Assembly: GCF_015751895.1 (NCBI RefSeq)
Contig: NZ_JADOTZ010000001.1
Span: 1,798,001-1,862,000 of the forward strand
Source of the DNA: Zhihengliuella flava
Lineage (GTDB): Bacteria > Actinomycetota > Actinomycetes > Actinomycetales > Micrococcaceae
Reading direction: 5' to 3'
DNA length: 64,000 nt
The notes beneath the pieces were generated by a model. The model did not search any database. It saw only the letters and a program-made list of their open reading frames with translations, and was not told where the DNA came from. Both the position numbers and the translations under genes were made by a program. This document shows, piece by piece, positions 34,113 through 43,020 of this stretch (positions are counted from its first letter, which is position 1; the number at the start of each line of letters is the position of its first letter).

Positions 34113-35276
34113 CTACGCGTCGAACCGGCGGATCCACTCGGCCGGGGCGTCGAACACCGGCTGAATGGCCCGCAGTGCTGCGCCCGCGAGTGAGGGGCGA
34201 GGCTGCGCCGTCGTGGTCTCCACGGCCACGGACTCGGCCTCGCCCGTCAGGGCGTGCGCCCGCAGCTGGGCCTCGATGAGCGGGGTGATGTCCGCGGCGA
34301 GTTCGCGGAAATACCCGCCCAGCACCACGGTGGGCAGGTCTGCAATGTTAAGGACGTGGGACAGGGCCAATCCGAGCTGCGTCCCGATCTGCTCGGCTGC
34401 TTGGGCGCGCGCCGCGCCGTCGAGCGTGGCAAAGAAGTCCGCGATGAGCCCCTGATGACCGGCCTGAGCGGCCAGCGCCCAGTAACTGGCGTACGCCTCG
34501 AGGCATCCCCGCCGCCCGCAGCGGCACGCGGGGCCCTGTGGGTCGAGGCACAGGTGGCCGATCTCGCCGCCCCAGCCGTGCGTGCCGCGCTGAATCTCGC
34601 CGTCGATCACCAGGGCCCCGCCAATGCCCGTCTCCCCATAGACCAGCACAAATCCCTCACCCCGCCGGTTGAGGACTTCGGTCTCCGCGACCAGCCGGGC
34701 GTCGTTTTCGATGCTGACGTCCAGGCCCTCCAGGCCGGGGGCGCCCTCCAGCAGTTCCGCGAGCGGCGCCTCCGCCCAGTCGAGGTTCGGTGCGGAGCGC
34801 ACGCTGCGCCCGTCCGGCGCGAGGCGCCCGGGCACGGAGACGCAGATGCCGCTGGTGCGGGTGTGCGGGGTGGCGGCCAGCAATTCCGCCGCGAGGTCCG
34901 CGATCAGCACGACGGCGTCGCGCGGGGAGGGGGCGCGCGTCACCTCCGTCTCCGCGGAGGCGATGATCTGCCGGCGCATGTCGATCATGTTGACGCTGAC
35001 GTGGTCCGCTCCCACCGAGGCGCCAAGGGCCACCACCTGGGCGCTGGCGATCGAGACGGGGGTGGAGGGTCGTCCGCCGGCGGCCCCCGCAGCCCGCGTC
35101 GGGGCGTGCTCGATGAGGAACCCGGCGGCGAGCAGCTCATCGATCAACCGGGACACCGTGGGTTTGGTGAGCTCCGTGGCCTGGGCCAGCGCGGCCCGGG
35201 AGAGGGGGGTCTCGCTGGCGGCGAGCGTGTTGAGCACGGTCCCTAGGTTGTGCTCCCGCACGTTGGTCAGCTGCAT
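34113..35276 (-). CDS. xylR: ROK-family transcriptional repressor, XylR-like
   Basis: 387 residues from ATG 35276, which has GAGAGGG upstream; the GTG at 35282 is too close to that site. The N-terminal winged helix (LSRAALAQATELTKPTVSRLIDELLAAGFL) is joined to a ROK sugar-kinase-like domain with GETGIGGALVIDGEI and the zinc motif CRCGRRGCLEAY. It is divergent from xylA. By analogy with XylR it represses xylAB and is released by xylose. The gene symbol rests mainly on context. Confidence 0.88.
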   Translation of the reverse strand: MQLTNVREHNLGTVLNTLAASETPLSRAALAQATELTKPTVSRLIDELLAAGFLIEHAPTRAAGAAGGRPSTPVSIASAQVVALGASVGADHVSVNMIDMRRQIIASAETEVTRAPSPRDAVVLIADLAAELLAATPHTRTSGICVSVPGRLAPDGRSVRSAPNLDWAEAPLAELLEGAPGLEGLDVSIENDARLVAETEVLNRRGEGFVLVYGETGIGGALVIDGEIQRGTHGWGGEIGHLCLDPQGPACRCGRRGCLEAYASYWALAAQAGHQGLIADFFATLDGAARAQAAEQIGTQLGLALSHVLNIADLPTVVLGGYFRELAADITPLIEAQLRAHALTGEAESVAVETTTAQPRPSLAGAALRAIQPVFDAPAEWIRRFDA

Positions 35277-35361
35277 GGACACCCTCTCAGTGGATCGCGC
35301 GTCGGGACGTCTTCGGTGGGTCGGCGTGGTGGGTATTGCGTTCGACGCTTCCGACGATCAT

Positions 35362-35385
35362 ACTAAGTAATTATTCATAACTAAT
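35362..35385. promoter_or_regulatory. AT-rich candidate XylR operator / xylA promoter
   Basis: A sharply AT-rich island (ACTAAGTAATTATTCATAAC) in GC-rich surroundings. It holds ACTAA twice, 18 bases apart, and a small palindrome A-TAATTA-T at its centre. It lies 24-47 bases before xylA, between the divergent repressor and xylose genes. ROK repressors typically bind TTAGT/ACTAA half-sites. Confidence 0.5.
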
Positions 35386-35408
35386 CGCCTCCACGGAAGG
35401 AAGACCCC

Positions 35409-36605
35409 ATGACGGTCCCCACCCCCACCCCCGAGCACAAGTTCGCTTTCGGTCTCTGGACCACCGGCTGGGAGGCGCGCGACCAGTTCGGCCTCGCCAC
35501 CCGCCCGGCGATCGACCCGGTGGAGCACCTTCGCCGGCTCGCCGAGCTGGGCGCTTGGGGCTTCACGTTCCACGACAATGACGTCATCCCCTTCGGCGCG
35601 TCGGCCTCGGAGCGGGATTCCATCCTGTCCCGCCTCAAGGGCGCGGTCGACGAGACCGGCCTGGTGGTGGAGATGGTCACCACGGACACGTTCGCGCACC
35701 CGATCTTCAAGGATGGCGCCTTCACCTCCAACGATCGCGGCGTCCGCCGCTACGGCCTGCGCAAGGTCCTCGAGAACGTAGACCTCGCCGCGGAACTCGG
35801 CGCCAAGACGTTCGTCATGTGGGGCGGCCGCGAGGGCTCGGAGTACGACTCCTCCAAGGACCTGCTGATGGCCCATGCCCGCTACGCCGAGGGCATCGAC
35901 ACGGTCGCCGGCTACATCAAGTCCAAGGGATACGACATGCGCATCGGCCTCGAGCCGAAGCCGAACGAGCCGCGCGGCAACATCTTCCTGCCCACCATCG
36001 GCCACGCCCTCGCGTTCATTGAGAAGCTGGAGAACGGCGACATCGTGGGCGTGAACCCGGAGACGGGCCACGAGCAGATGGCCACCCTGAACTACAACCA
36101 CGGCCTGGCCCAGGCGCTGTGGGCGGATAAGCTCTTCCACATTGACCTCAACGGCCAGCACGGCCCGATGTATGACCAAGATCTGGTCTTCGGTCACGGC
36201 GACCTGATCAACGCGTTCTTCACGGTGGACCTGCTGGAGAACGGCTTCCCGTCCAAGCCGGGCGCCTACCAAGGGGCACGCCACTTCGACTACAAGCCGT
36301 CCCGCACCGAGTACACCGCCGGCCAGTTCGACTCGGCCGCGGCGAACATGGAGATGTACCTCATGCTCGCCGAGCGCGCCACGTCCTTCCGCGCGGACCC
36401 GGAGGTCCAGGAGGCCCTCGAGTTCTCCGGCATCAACGAGCTGGCCCAGCCGACCATCGCCGACGGCGAGTCGCTCGAGGACCTGCTCGCCGACCGGGCC
36501 GCCTACGAGGAGTTCGACGTCGAGCGCGCCGCCGAACGCAACTACGGCTTCGTCCGCCTGCACCAGCTGGCCATGCGCCACCTGATCGGCTTCGGCGGCA
36601 AGTAA
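35409..36605 (+). CDS. xylA: xylose isomerase
   Basis: 398 residues, the short Streptomyces-type (class I) enzyme. [12 protein letters not shown] carries the catalytic His, and [10 protein letters not shown] and GHEQM with HIDLNGQHG contribute metal ligands. It converts D-xylose to D-xylulose, and often glucose to fructose. The ribosome site is GGAAGGAAG. It is followed by xylB after two hairpins and is divergent from the ROK repressor. Confidence 0.97.
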   Translation: MTVPTPTPEHKFAFGLWTTGWEARDQFGLATRPAIDPVEHLRRLAELGAWGFTFHDNDVIPFGASASERDSILSRLKGAVDETGLVVEMVTTDTFAHPIFKDGAFTSNDRGVRRYGLRKVLENVDLAAELGAKTFVMWGGREGSEYDSSKDLLMAHARYAEGIDTVAGYIKSKGYDMRIGLEPKPNEPRGNIFLPTIGHALAFIEKLENGDIVGVNPETGHEQMATLNYNHGLAQALWADKLFHIDLNGQHGPMYDQDLVFGHGDLINAFFTVDLLENGFPSKPGAYQGARHFDYKPSRTEYTAGQFDSAAANMEMYLMLAERATSFRADPEVQEALEFSGINELAQPTIADGESLEDLLADRAAYEEFDVERAAERNYGFVRLHQLAMRHLIGFGGK

Positions 36606-36610
36606 CCACT

Positions 36611-36630
36611 GTGCCGGGTGCGCCCGGCAC
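36611..36630 (+). terminator. short hairpin after xylA
   Basis: GTGCCGGG (36611-36618) pairs with CCCGGCAC (36623-36630). It lies six bases after the xylA stop and could limit read-through or protect the xylA message. Confidence 0.5.
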
Positions 36631-36651
36631 ACCCGAGTGAGGGGCGGGAAG

Positions 36652-36691
36652 TAGGGGTACGGCGGCGGTGCGCACCGCCGTCGTACCCCTT
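36652..36691. repeat. palindrome between xylA and xylB containing the GTACG motif
   Basis: GGGGTACGGCGGCGG and its near-complement CCGCCGTCGTACCCC form a long GC-rich palindrome around GTGCGCAC. The GGGGTACGACG-like arm recurs singly in several other intergenic spacers of the window (28327, 53244, 54801, 59944). It may act as an attenuator ahead of xylB. Confidence 0.5.
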
Positions 36692-36757
36692 CCCCTGCGC
36701 CCCGCTGGGGCCCGCACCCTCTGGACAAACACCGCGCCGACCACTGAGGATTCACGT

Positions 36758-38140
36758 ATGAGCCGCACGCTAGTTGCAGGAATTGATTCGTCCACCCAAT
36801 CCACCAAGGTCTTGCTGGTTGATGCCGACACCGGTGAGGTGGTCGACGAGGCCCGGGCCCAGCATCCCGATGGCACGGAGGTGGACCCGCAGGCCTGGCT
36901 GGACGCGCTGGATGCCGCCGGTGCCGGGCTCCTGGAGCGGGCGGACGCGGTGGCCGTCGGTGGGCAGCAGCACGGGCTCGTGGCGTTGGACGAGAACAAC
37001 CAAGTGGTCCGCGACGCGTTGCTGTGGAATGACACGCGTTCCGCCGGCGCTGCGGAGGACCTGATCGCCGAGATGGGCGGGCCACAGGCCTGCGCCGAGG
37101 CAACCGGATCGCTGCTGGTGCCGTCCATCACCTCCACCAAGCTGCGCTGGGTGCGGGACCATGAGCCGGACAACGCGGCGCGGATCAAGCGCGTATTGTT
37201 GCCGCACGACTACCTGACGTGGCACCTGAACGCGGACAAGACCCGCTTCACCACGGACCGCGGCGACGCGTCCGGGACCGGTTACTACTCGACGGCGCAG
37301 AACGCGTGGGACCCGGCGCTCGCCGAGGCCGCGTTGGGGCACGCGTTCGAGTTGCCCGAGGTGGCCGAGCCGCACGCCGTGGTGGGCCAGACGGCGTGGG
37401 GTGCGAAGATCGCCCCCGGCACGGGGGACAACATGGCTGCGGCGCTGGGGCTGAACCTCAAGCGCGGCGACGTCTCGCTGTCCGTGGGAACCTCCGGGGT
37501 GGCGGCGATGGTGTCCCCGACGCCGACCGCCGACGCGACGGGGCTGGTGGCCGGATTCGCGGACGCCACCGGGCAGTACCTGCCGCTGGCGTGCACGCTG
37601 AACGCGGCGCGCATCCTCGATTTTGGGGCGCGGATCCTTGGTGTGGACCACGCCGAGCTGGCCCAGTTGGCACTGGAGTCGGTGCCGGGCGCGCACGGCG
37701 TGACGCTGCTGCCGTATTTGGACGGCGAGCGGACGCCCAACCGGCCGGACGCCACCGGAACGCTGGTGGGGCTCACCACCGCGACGAGCCGGGCGGATCT
37801 TGCGCGGGCGTGCGTCGAGGGGCTGCTGTGCTCGCTTGCGGACGCCGTGGAATACCTCGAGGAGGCCACCGGGACGAGCGCCGAGCGGATCTTCCTGATT
37901 GGCGGCGGCGCGAAGTCGGCCGCGGTGCGGGAACTGGCGCCGTCGATCCTGGGGCGCGACGTCGTCGTCCCCCCGGAACGTGAATACGTGGCGCTGGGTG
38001 CCGCGCGTCAGGCCGCGTGGGCGCTGACCGGGCGTGAACCCGAGTGGGAAGTGGCGGGGGAGAAGATCTACTCGGCCGAGGCGACGCCGGAGGTGCTGGC
38101 GCAGTACCGCGCGCTGAAAGAGAACACCGCCGGCTGGTGA
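36758..38140 (+). CDS. xylB: xylulokinase
   Basis: 460 residues from ATG 36758, with GAGGA eight bases earlier. FGGY-family motifs: AGIDSSTQSTKVLLVDADTGEVV at the N terminus, GQQHGLVALD, RGDASGTGYYS and the C-terminal LIGGGAKSAAVRELA. It phosphorylates D-xylulose to xylulose 5-phosphate for the pentose phosphate pathway. Paired with xylA and presumably under the same repressor. Confidence 0.95.
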   Translation: MSRTLVAGIDSSTQSTKVLLVDADTGEVVDEARAQHPDGTEVDPQAWLDALDAAGAGLLERADAVAVGGQQHGLVALDENNQVVRDALLWNDTRSAGAAEDLIAEMGGPQACAEATGSLLVPSITSTKLRWVRDHEPDNAARIKRVLLPHDYLTWHLNADKTRFTTDRGDASGTGYYSTAQNAWDPALAEAALGHAFELPEVAEPHAVVGQTAWGAKIAPGTGDNMAAALGLNLKRGDVSLSVGTSGVAAMVSPTPTADATGLVAGFADATGQYLPLACTLNAARILDFGARILGVDHAELAQLALESVPGAHGVTLLPYLDGERTPNRPDATGTLVGLTTATSRADLARACVEGLLCSLADAVEYLEEATGTSAERIFLIGGGAKSAAVRELAPSILGRDVVVPPEREYVALGAARQAAWALTGREPEWEVAGEKIYSAEATPEVLAQYRALKENTAGW

Positions 38141-38166
38141 GTAGTGCCACGTGGTTCGTCGTCCGC

Positions 38167-38259
38167 GATGGGTCGTGAGGAAAGGCTGAAGATCCGGGGA
38201 TCTGCAGCCTTTCCGTACGACCCAACTTCGCGGCCCAGCAATTTCTCGCGACCCGATGC
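38167..38259. repeat. palindromic interspersed element, copy 1
   Basis: TGGGTCGTGAGGAAAGGCTG (38169-38188) and CAGCCTTTCCGTACGACCCA (38205-38224) form an imperfect inverted repeat, followed by a tail with GGCCCAGCAATTTCTCGCGACCC. Arms and tail recur at 39545-39672. It lies between xylB and the zinc-regulated L36 gene. It has the look of a REP or MITE-type element; no coding capacity. Confidence 0.75.
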
Positions 38260-38273
38260 CGTTGTGGTTGCGT

Positions 38274-38396
38274 TTAGCCCTGGCGCGCCTTGAGGCGTGG
38301 GTTCTTTTTGTTGATGACGAAGACTCGGCCGCGGCGCCGCACGATCTGCGCGCCCGGCTGCTTCTTCAGGGCCTTGAGTGAGTTGCGAACCTTCAT
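38274..38396 (-). CDS. rpmJ: ribosomal protein L36, cysteine-free (zinc-independent) paralogue
   Basis: 40 residues, too short for routine ORF listing. It begins [19 protein letters not shown] and ends [12 protein letters not shown]. The four metal ligands of classical L36 are absent, which marks the C- form (YkgO-like) used under zinc shortage so that zinc held in ribosomes can be freed. The upstream spacer holds a Zur-like box shared with a divergent COG0523 gene, which agrees with zinc control. Another, Cys-containing L36 is expected elsewhere in the genome. Confidence 0.92.
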   Translation of the reverse strand: MKVRNSLKALKKQPGAQIVRRRGRVFVINKKNPRLKARQG

Positions 38397-38417
38397 GGTG
38401 GACACCTTCCGAATTGT

Positions 38418-38435
38418 TGCGAATGATTCTCATTA
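38418..38435. promoter_or_regulatory. Zur-box-like palindrome between rpmJ and COG0523 genes
   Basis: TGCGAATGATTCTCATTA contains perfect AATGA/TCATT arms around TTC and matches the TGAAAATGATTTTCA pattern of actinobacterial Zur boxes closely. It stands 22 bases before rpmJ and 46 before the COG0523 gene. Zinc-bound Zur would repress both directions. Confidence 0.75.
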
Positions 38436-38480
38436 TATGGTTTGCTCGGTGAGAGAACGCAAATCAGGTGGAGGAGAACC

Positions 38481-39512
38481 ATGCGCGACGTCGTCCTTGT
38501 TGTGGGTGCGTGTGCGCCGGAACGGCGAGAACACGCCCGAAAGATCAGCACTGCGCGGCAGGCGACTATCGCTGCCGGGGCGTTGCCTGCCCGGCACGCA
38601 CCCCGCGAGGCCGTGGCGGCCGGCTTTGACGACCTCGCTGCCACCGTGCATCTGCTCGAACGCCACAACCCCGGCGGATCCGTGGTGATCGACCTGCCAC
38701 TTGAGCTGCCGGTCACGGACGCCATTGGGTTCGTCAGCGATGGCTCCTTCGCCGGCGAGCTGGCCGACGTGGTGTGCGTTGTCGATGCCGCGCACGTGCT
38801 GGAGGACCTCTTCGACGACGCCTACGCTGTCGATCTGGTGGCGCGAGCGCTTCTGACCGTCCAGCAAATCGAGTACGCCTCGGTCATCCTGTTGACCAAC
38901 GCGGAGTCGCTGACCGGGCCGGAGCTTTCCGCGGTGAGCAGCCTCATCAGCCACTTAGCCCCGACCGCCCACCTCGCCATGGACGTGGACCGCTGGCTCG
39001 GGGATGATCGGCGGGCCCATGAAGCACCGGAGCCCGGCCTGCGCCCCGGGTGGATCCAGCAGCTGAATGCCGCTGAACCATCCGCCCGTGCGCCACGCGT
39101 GATCGACCCGCGCATCGCGGCCCTTCGGTATCACCGCATCCGCCCGTTCCACCCGGCGCGCTTGCGCGCAGCCCTCGATGATCTGGGCGACGGCGCCGCG
39201 GGGCAGATCATCCGCTCCTCGGGTTTCGCGCGGCTCGCCACGCGAGAGCACATCACGGCGCACTGGGAGCAGGTGGGTCAGATGTTTGATCTCCTCCCGA
39301 TCCAGCGGGACGACGCCGACGCGGAGGAGAGCGTGAGCCTCGGCCAAGACATTGTCTTCACGGGCTTCCTCCTTAATGCCGGTGAACTCGTCCGCGTTCT
39401 CGACGCGGCGCTTCTGACCGACGCAGAGTTTCTGGCGGGTCACGCCGCGTGGTGCCAGTACGAGGATCCGTTCCCCGCGTGGGTTCAGGTGCACGACGCC
39501 GCCGACGACTGA
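38481..39512 (+). CDS. COG0523/CobW-type protein with degenerate P-loop, zinc-regulated
   Basis: 343 residues from ATG 38481 after GGAGGAG. The C-terminal half (IRPFHPARLRAALDDL, GQIIRSSGFARLATRE) is the CobW C-terminal domain. The first half keeps the fold order (VVLVVGACAPERRE, LLTNAESL in place of the NKxD loop), but the Walker A lysine and glycines and the CxCC zinc motif of canonical COG0523 GTPases are missing. Canonical members are GTP-dependent zinc metallochaperones. Zur-like control fits that role, but loss of the P-loop suggests a non-catalytic or divergent form. Confidence 0.8.
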   Translation: MRDVVLVVGACAPERREHARKISTARQATIAAGALPARHAPREAVAAGFDDLAATVHLLERHNPGGSVVIDLPLELPVTDAIGFVSDGSFAGELADVVCVVDAAHVLEDLFDDAYAVDLVARALLTVQQIEYASVILLTNAESLTGPELSAVSSLISHLAPTAHLAMDVDRWLGDDRRAHEAPEPGLRPGWIQQLNAAEPSARAPRVIDPRIAALRYHRIRPFHPARLRAALDDLGDGAAGQIIRSSGFARLATREHITAHWEQVGQMFDLLPIQRDDADAEESVSLGQDIVFTGFLLNAGELVRVLDAALLTDAEFLAGHAAWCQYEDPFPAWVQVHDAADD

Positions 39513-39544
39513 CCCGCATCTCGCCGCACCCACCCTGCATCGTG

Positions 39545-39672
39545 CCGATGGGTCGCGCAGAAACGCGCTAGGGCCCTGATGGGTCGTACGGAAATGCTGC
39601 AAATCCCGCGATGTGCAGCATTTCCGTACGACCCACTCCTGCGACCCAGCACTTTCGCACCACCCATCCGGT
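39545..39672. repeat. palindromic interspersed element, copy 2
   Basis: A perfect 22-base inverted repeat (39580-39601 with 39614-39635; arm TGGGTCGTACGGAAATGCTGC) around a 12-base loop. An outer pair of related GGATGGGT/GATGGGT arms lies around it (about 39545-39570 and 39641-39672). Its arms and tail match copy 1 at 38167. The two copies bracket the Zur-regulated pair. Confidence 0.8.
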
Positions 39673-39727
39673 CCGGACGCGCCGGGTCGTGAGGAGCGGA
39701 CATCTCGTGGTGCCGAGTCGTTAAAGT

Positions 39728-39767
39728 GCTGAGGCCCCGGAGCGCTCGCGCGTCCCAGGGCCTCAGC
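39728..39767. terminator. bidirectional hairpin between COG0523 and GH3 genes
   Basis: GCTGAGGCCC (39728-39737) pairs with GGGCCTCAGC (39758-39767). It lies between converging genes and probably ends transcription both ways. Confidence 0.65.
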
Positions 39768-39780
39768 GTTAGCTCGCAGA

Positions 39781-42156
39781 TCAGGCGACGGTCACCGGAG
39801 TGTCCATCACGCGGCCCTCCGGGACCTCGCGCACGCTGCCGGTGATCGTGAACGCCCCGGTCAGCGGCAGGTCCTCACTGCTGGTGCCAAGCTCCACGCC
39901 GAAGAGGCCGGGCTCCACGATCCGGCGGTGATCAGCCCCCGTGAAGGAGGTCCGGTCCGCGTGCACCGTGAAGGTCACGCGCCGTGACTCGCCCGCGGCC
40001 AGGCGCACCTTGGCGAACCCGGTCAGCCAGCGGCGCGGGCGCACCACGGACGCCACTTTGTCCTGCAGGTAGAGCTGCACCACCTCAGCGCCGTCGCGTT
40101 CGCCCGTGTTCGTCACGGTCGCGGAGATCTCCACAGTGCCGTCGGCCGCGATCTCCGAGGCGGAGAGGCCCAGATCCTGCACCGCGAACGTGGTGTAGGA
40201 CAGGCCGTAGCCGAACGGGTACAGCGGCCGCGGATCCAGATTGGAGACGCCGTCGGAGAACCAGCCCAGCGGCGGCGTCAGGTACGTGCCCGGCTGCCCG
40301 CCCACGTGGTCCGGGATCTGCACGGGCAGCTTGCCGGACGGGTTCACCGCACCGGTCAGCACGTTGGCCACGGCGTGGCCGCCTTCCTCGCCCGGCATGA
40401 ACGCCTGCACGATCGCCGCCGCGCGGTCCGCGAACGCCCCCAGCGAGTAGGGGCGTCCCGTGACCAGCACCAGCACGGTCGGCGTACCGGTGGCCAGCAC
40501 GGCCTCCACCAGGTCCGCCTGTTGGCCGGGCAGGTTGAGGTCGACGACGTCGCACCCCTCGCCCGAGGTTCCGCGCCCGAACAGCCCGGCCAAGTCGCCC
40601 ACGGTCACCACCGCGATCTCCGCGTTCTGCGCGGCCTCGACGGCCGCCGCGATGCCCGCCTCGTCCGGGTCGGTGAAGTCCACGCCGCGCTCGTACGCGA
40701 TCTCCGCGCCGGCCAGCGACTCCCGCAGGGAGTCAAGGATCGAGGCGATCTCGATCCCGTGCTCGTCCTCGCCGAAAAAGCGGGACAGCACGTGATTGGT
40801 GAAGGAGTAGCAGCCCAAGTGGGTGCGGGGCTGGGAGGCGGACGGCCCGACGACAGCGATGCGGGGCGCGCTGCCCGCGTCGCCCCCGGCGGTGGCGGGC
40901 GGGGCGGCTAGCGGCAGGACGCCGTCGTTCTTGAGCAAGATGATGGACTCCTCGGCCATCCGCCGGGCGTGGGCGCGGTTGGCCGCCGAATCGAAGTCCA
41001 CGGTCTCGCCGTCCCAAGCGCCCTCGGGATCCCAGTCGTCGTCCAGCAGGCCGAGCTCCGCCTTCTGGGTCAGCACGCGGCGCACGGCCGTGTCGAGTAC
41101 GTCGGCGGTGAGGCGGCCATCGGCCACGGCCTGCGCCAGGTTGCGGAACGCATTGGTCTCCGGCAGTTCCACGTCCATGCCGGCGGCGAGGGAGATGATG
41201 CCAGCCTCGTCCTGGTCCTCCGCGATGCGGTGCATCGTTTCGAGGAAGCTAACGGCCCAGTAGTCGGAGACCACCGTGCCCGTGAACCCCCAGCGCTCCC
41301 GCAGCACGTGGGTGAGCAGGCGGTGGCTGGCCGCGGGCGCCTCGCCGTCGATGTCCGAGTACGAGTTCATGACGGACTTCACGCCGCCCTCGCGGACCGC
41401 GCGCTCGAACGGAGGAAGGATCACGTCCTCGAACTCGCGATGGCCCATCGGCACGGGTGCGTGGTTGCGCCCGGCGCGGGAGGCCGCGTAGCCGGCGAAG
41501 TGCTTCAGCGTCGCGTGCACGCCGGAGCCCTGCAGGCCCTGCACGTAGGCCGTGGACAGCTCCGAGACCAGGTGCGGGTCCTCGCCGAGCGTCTCCTCGA
41601 CCCGGCCCCAGCGGTAGTCCCGCACGACGTCGAGCACGGGGGAGAGCCCCAGGTGCACCCCGACCTGGTGCATGTCCGCGCCGATGTTCCCGGCCATCGT
41701 CCGCACTAGTTCCGCGTCCCAGCTGGCGCCCCACGCGATCGACGCGGGGTAGCAGGTGGCGCCCAGCGTGGTGAAGCCGGTCAGGCACTCCTCGTGCGCC
41801 AGCGCCGGAATGCCGAAGCGGTTCGCGGCCACCACCTGGCGCTGCAGATCAGCCAGCCGGGCCCGTCCCTCGGTGGGATCCAGGGGCGCCGAACCGAACG
41901 CGCGGGTGATCTGGCCGAGGCCGCCGTCGATCTCCTCCTCAAAACTCACGCCACCGGAGAACGTGTCCTCCATCGGCGCCACGTTGGCGTCGCCGTCGTT
42001 ATTGCGCTCGGCGGGGCGGATCCAGGACGAGCCCAGCTGGGCGACCTTCTCCTCCACCGACATCTCGCTCATCAACGCCTCGACGCGCTCGGCGATCGGC
42101 CGCCCGGGCTCGCGCCACACGGCCGTGGCGGACGGGGTGCTCACTGAGTTGCTCAT
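39781..42156 (-). CDS. GH3 beta-glycosidase (beta-glucosidase or beta-xylosidase)
   Basis: 791 residues with no signal peptide. The GH3 N-terminal barrel (residues about 60-370) carries the nucleophile in VVSDYWAV. The alpha/beta sandwich domain contains GRGTSGEGCDVVDL, and a fibronectin III-like C-terminal domain follows (TVTNTGERDGAEVVQLY). It should hydrolyse terminal non-reducing beta-D-glucosyl or xylosyl residues in the cytoplasm. It is the last gene of a sugar ABC operon, so the transported oligosaccharide is its likely substrate. Closeness to xylAB makes xylo-oligosaccharides a fair guess. Confidence 0.92.
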   Translation of the reverse strand: MSNSVSTPSATAVWREPGRPIAERVEALMSEMSVEEKVAQLGSSWIRPAERNNDGDANVAPMEDTFSGGVSFEEEIDGGLGQITRAFGSAPLDPTEGRARLADLQRQVVAANRFGIPALAHEECLTGFTTLGATCYPASIAWGASWDAELVRTMAGNIGADMHQVGVHLGLSPVLDVVRDYRWGRVEETLGEDPHLVSELSTAYVQGLQGSGVHATLKHFAGYAASRAGRNHAPVPMGHREFEDVILPPFERAVREGGVKSVMNSYSDIDGEAPAASHRLLTHVLRERWGFTGTVVSDYWAVSFLETMHRIAEDQDEAGIISLAAGMDVELPETNAFRNLAQAVADGRLTADVLDTAVRRVLTQKAELGLLDDDWDPEGAWDGETVDFDSAANRAHARRMAEESIILLKNDGVLPLAAPPATAGGDAGSAPRIAVVGPSASQPRTHLGCYSFTNHVLSRFFGEDEHGIEIASILDSLRESLAGAEIAYERGVDFTDPDEAGIAAAVEAAQNAEIAVVTVGDLAGLFGRGTSGEGCDVVDLNLPGQQADLVEAVLATGTPTVLVLVTGRPYSLGAFADRAAAIVQAFMPGEEGGHAVANVLTGAVNPSGKLPVQIPDHVGGQPGTYLTPPLGWFSDGVSNLDPRPLYPFGYGLSYTTFAVQDLGLSASEIAADGTVEISATVTNTGERDGAEVVQLYLQDKVASVVRPRRWLTGFAKVRLAAGESRRVTFTVHADRTSFTGADHRRIVEPGLFGVELGTSSEDLPLTGAFTITGSVREVPEGRVMDTPVTVA

Positions 42157-42183
42157 GATTTCCTTTGCCTTGGATCGAAGTCG

Positions 42184-43020
42184 TTACTTGCTAAAGCCGG
42201 CCGTCAGGCCCGCCACCAGCTGGCGGCGGCCGATGATATACGCGGCGAGGATGGGTACACAGGAGAGGACGACGGCGGCCAGCACCGCCGGAATGTCCAC
42301 CGCGAACTCGCCCTGATACGTCCAGAGGGACAGCGGCAGGACCCGCACCTCTGAACTTTGGGTCAGCACCAAAGGGAACAGGAATCCGTTCCACACCTGC
42401 AGCGCGTCATAGATGCCCACCGCCATGATCGCCGGCTTGGACAGCGGCAACACCAGCTGCACAAACATCTGCCAATGGCTGGCGCCGTCCAGCGTCATCG
42501 CCTCGTACAGGGAGGAGGGGATGTCCCGCAGGAAGTTGGTGAGGATGAGGACGCTGATGGGGATGGCGAAGGCGATGCCCGGCAGGATCAACGCCAGCAG
42601 GGAGTCGTAGAGCCCCATCTGCACAATCAGGTAGTACACGGGGATGATGGTCGCCTGAATGGGGATAGCGATGCCCAGCAGGAACAACCGGTGGCTGAAC
42701 TTCGCCAGGGCCCCGCGATTGCGGACAATCACGTAGCTCGCCAGTAGCGAGATCAGCAGTACGACGCCGACCGTCACCACCGTGATTAACGCGGAGTTGA
42801 AAAAGTACAGGGCGAAGTCGTTCTCGAGGACGCGGCCGTAGGCAGCGAACGTCAGCTCCTCGGGCCAGGCCAGCGGATTGGTCCCGAAGTACTCCTGCCG
42901 CGGCTTCAGGCTGGTGACCAGGATGTAGTAGATCGGGACAATGGTGACTAAGAGCCAGAAGGTCGCCGCGAGGCCGCCGAGGACGTTGGGCGCTTGCCCG
43001 CCCGTTGTACGCAGTTTCAT
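42184..43020 (-). CDS. carbohydrate ABC transporter permease (MalG-type)
   Basis: 278 residues with six membrane spans. The inner-membrane EAA loop reads SLYEAMTLDGASHWQMFVQLVLPLSKP. Start ATG 43020 shares its A with the stop of the partner permease gene (TGATG), so translation is coupled. It belongs to the CUT1 family that imports oligosaccharides. No ATPase gene is present; these systems usually borrow a shared MsmK-like ATPase encoded elsewhere. Confidence 0.93.
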   Translation of the reverse strand: MKLRTTGGQAPNVLGGLAATFWLLVTIVPIYYILVTSLKPRQEYFGTNPLAWPEELTFAAYGRVLENDFALYFFNSALITVVTVGVVLLISLLASYVIVRNRGALAKFSHRLFLLGIAIPIQATIIPVYYLIVQMGLYDSLLALILPGIAFAIPISVLILTNFLRDIPSSLYEAMTLDGASHWQMFVQLVLPLSKPAIMAVGIYDALQVWNGFLFPLVLTQSSEVRVLPLSLWTYQGEFAVDIPAVLAAVVLSCVPILAAYIIGRRQLVAGLTAGFSK

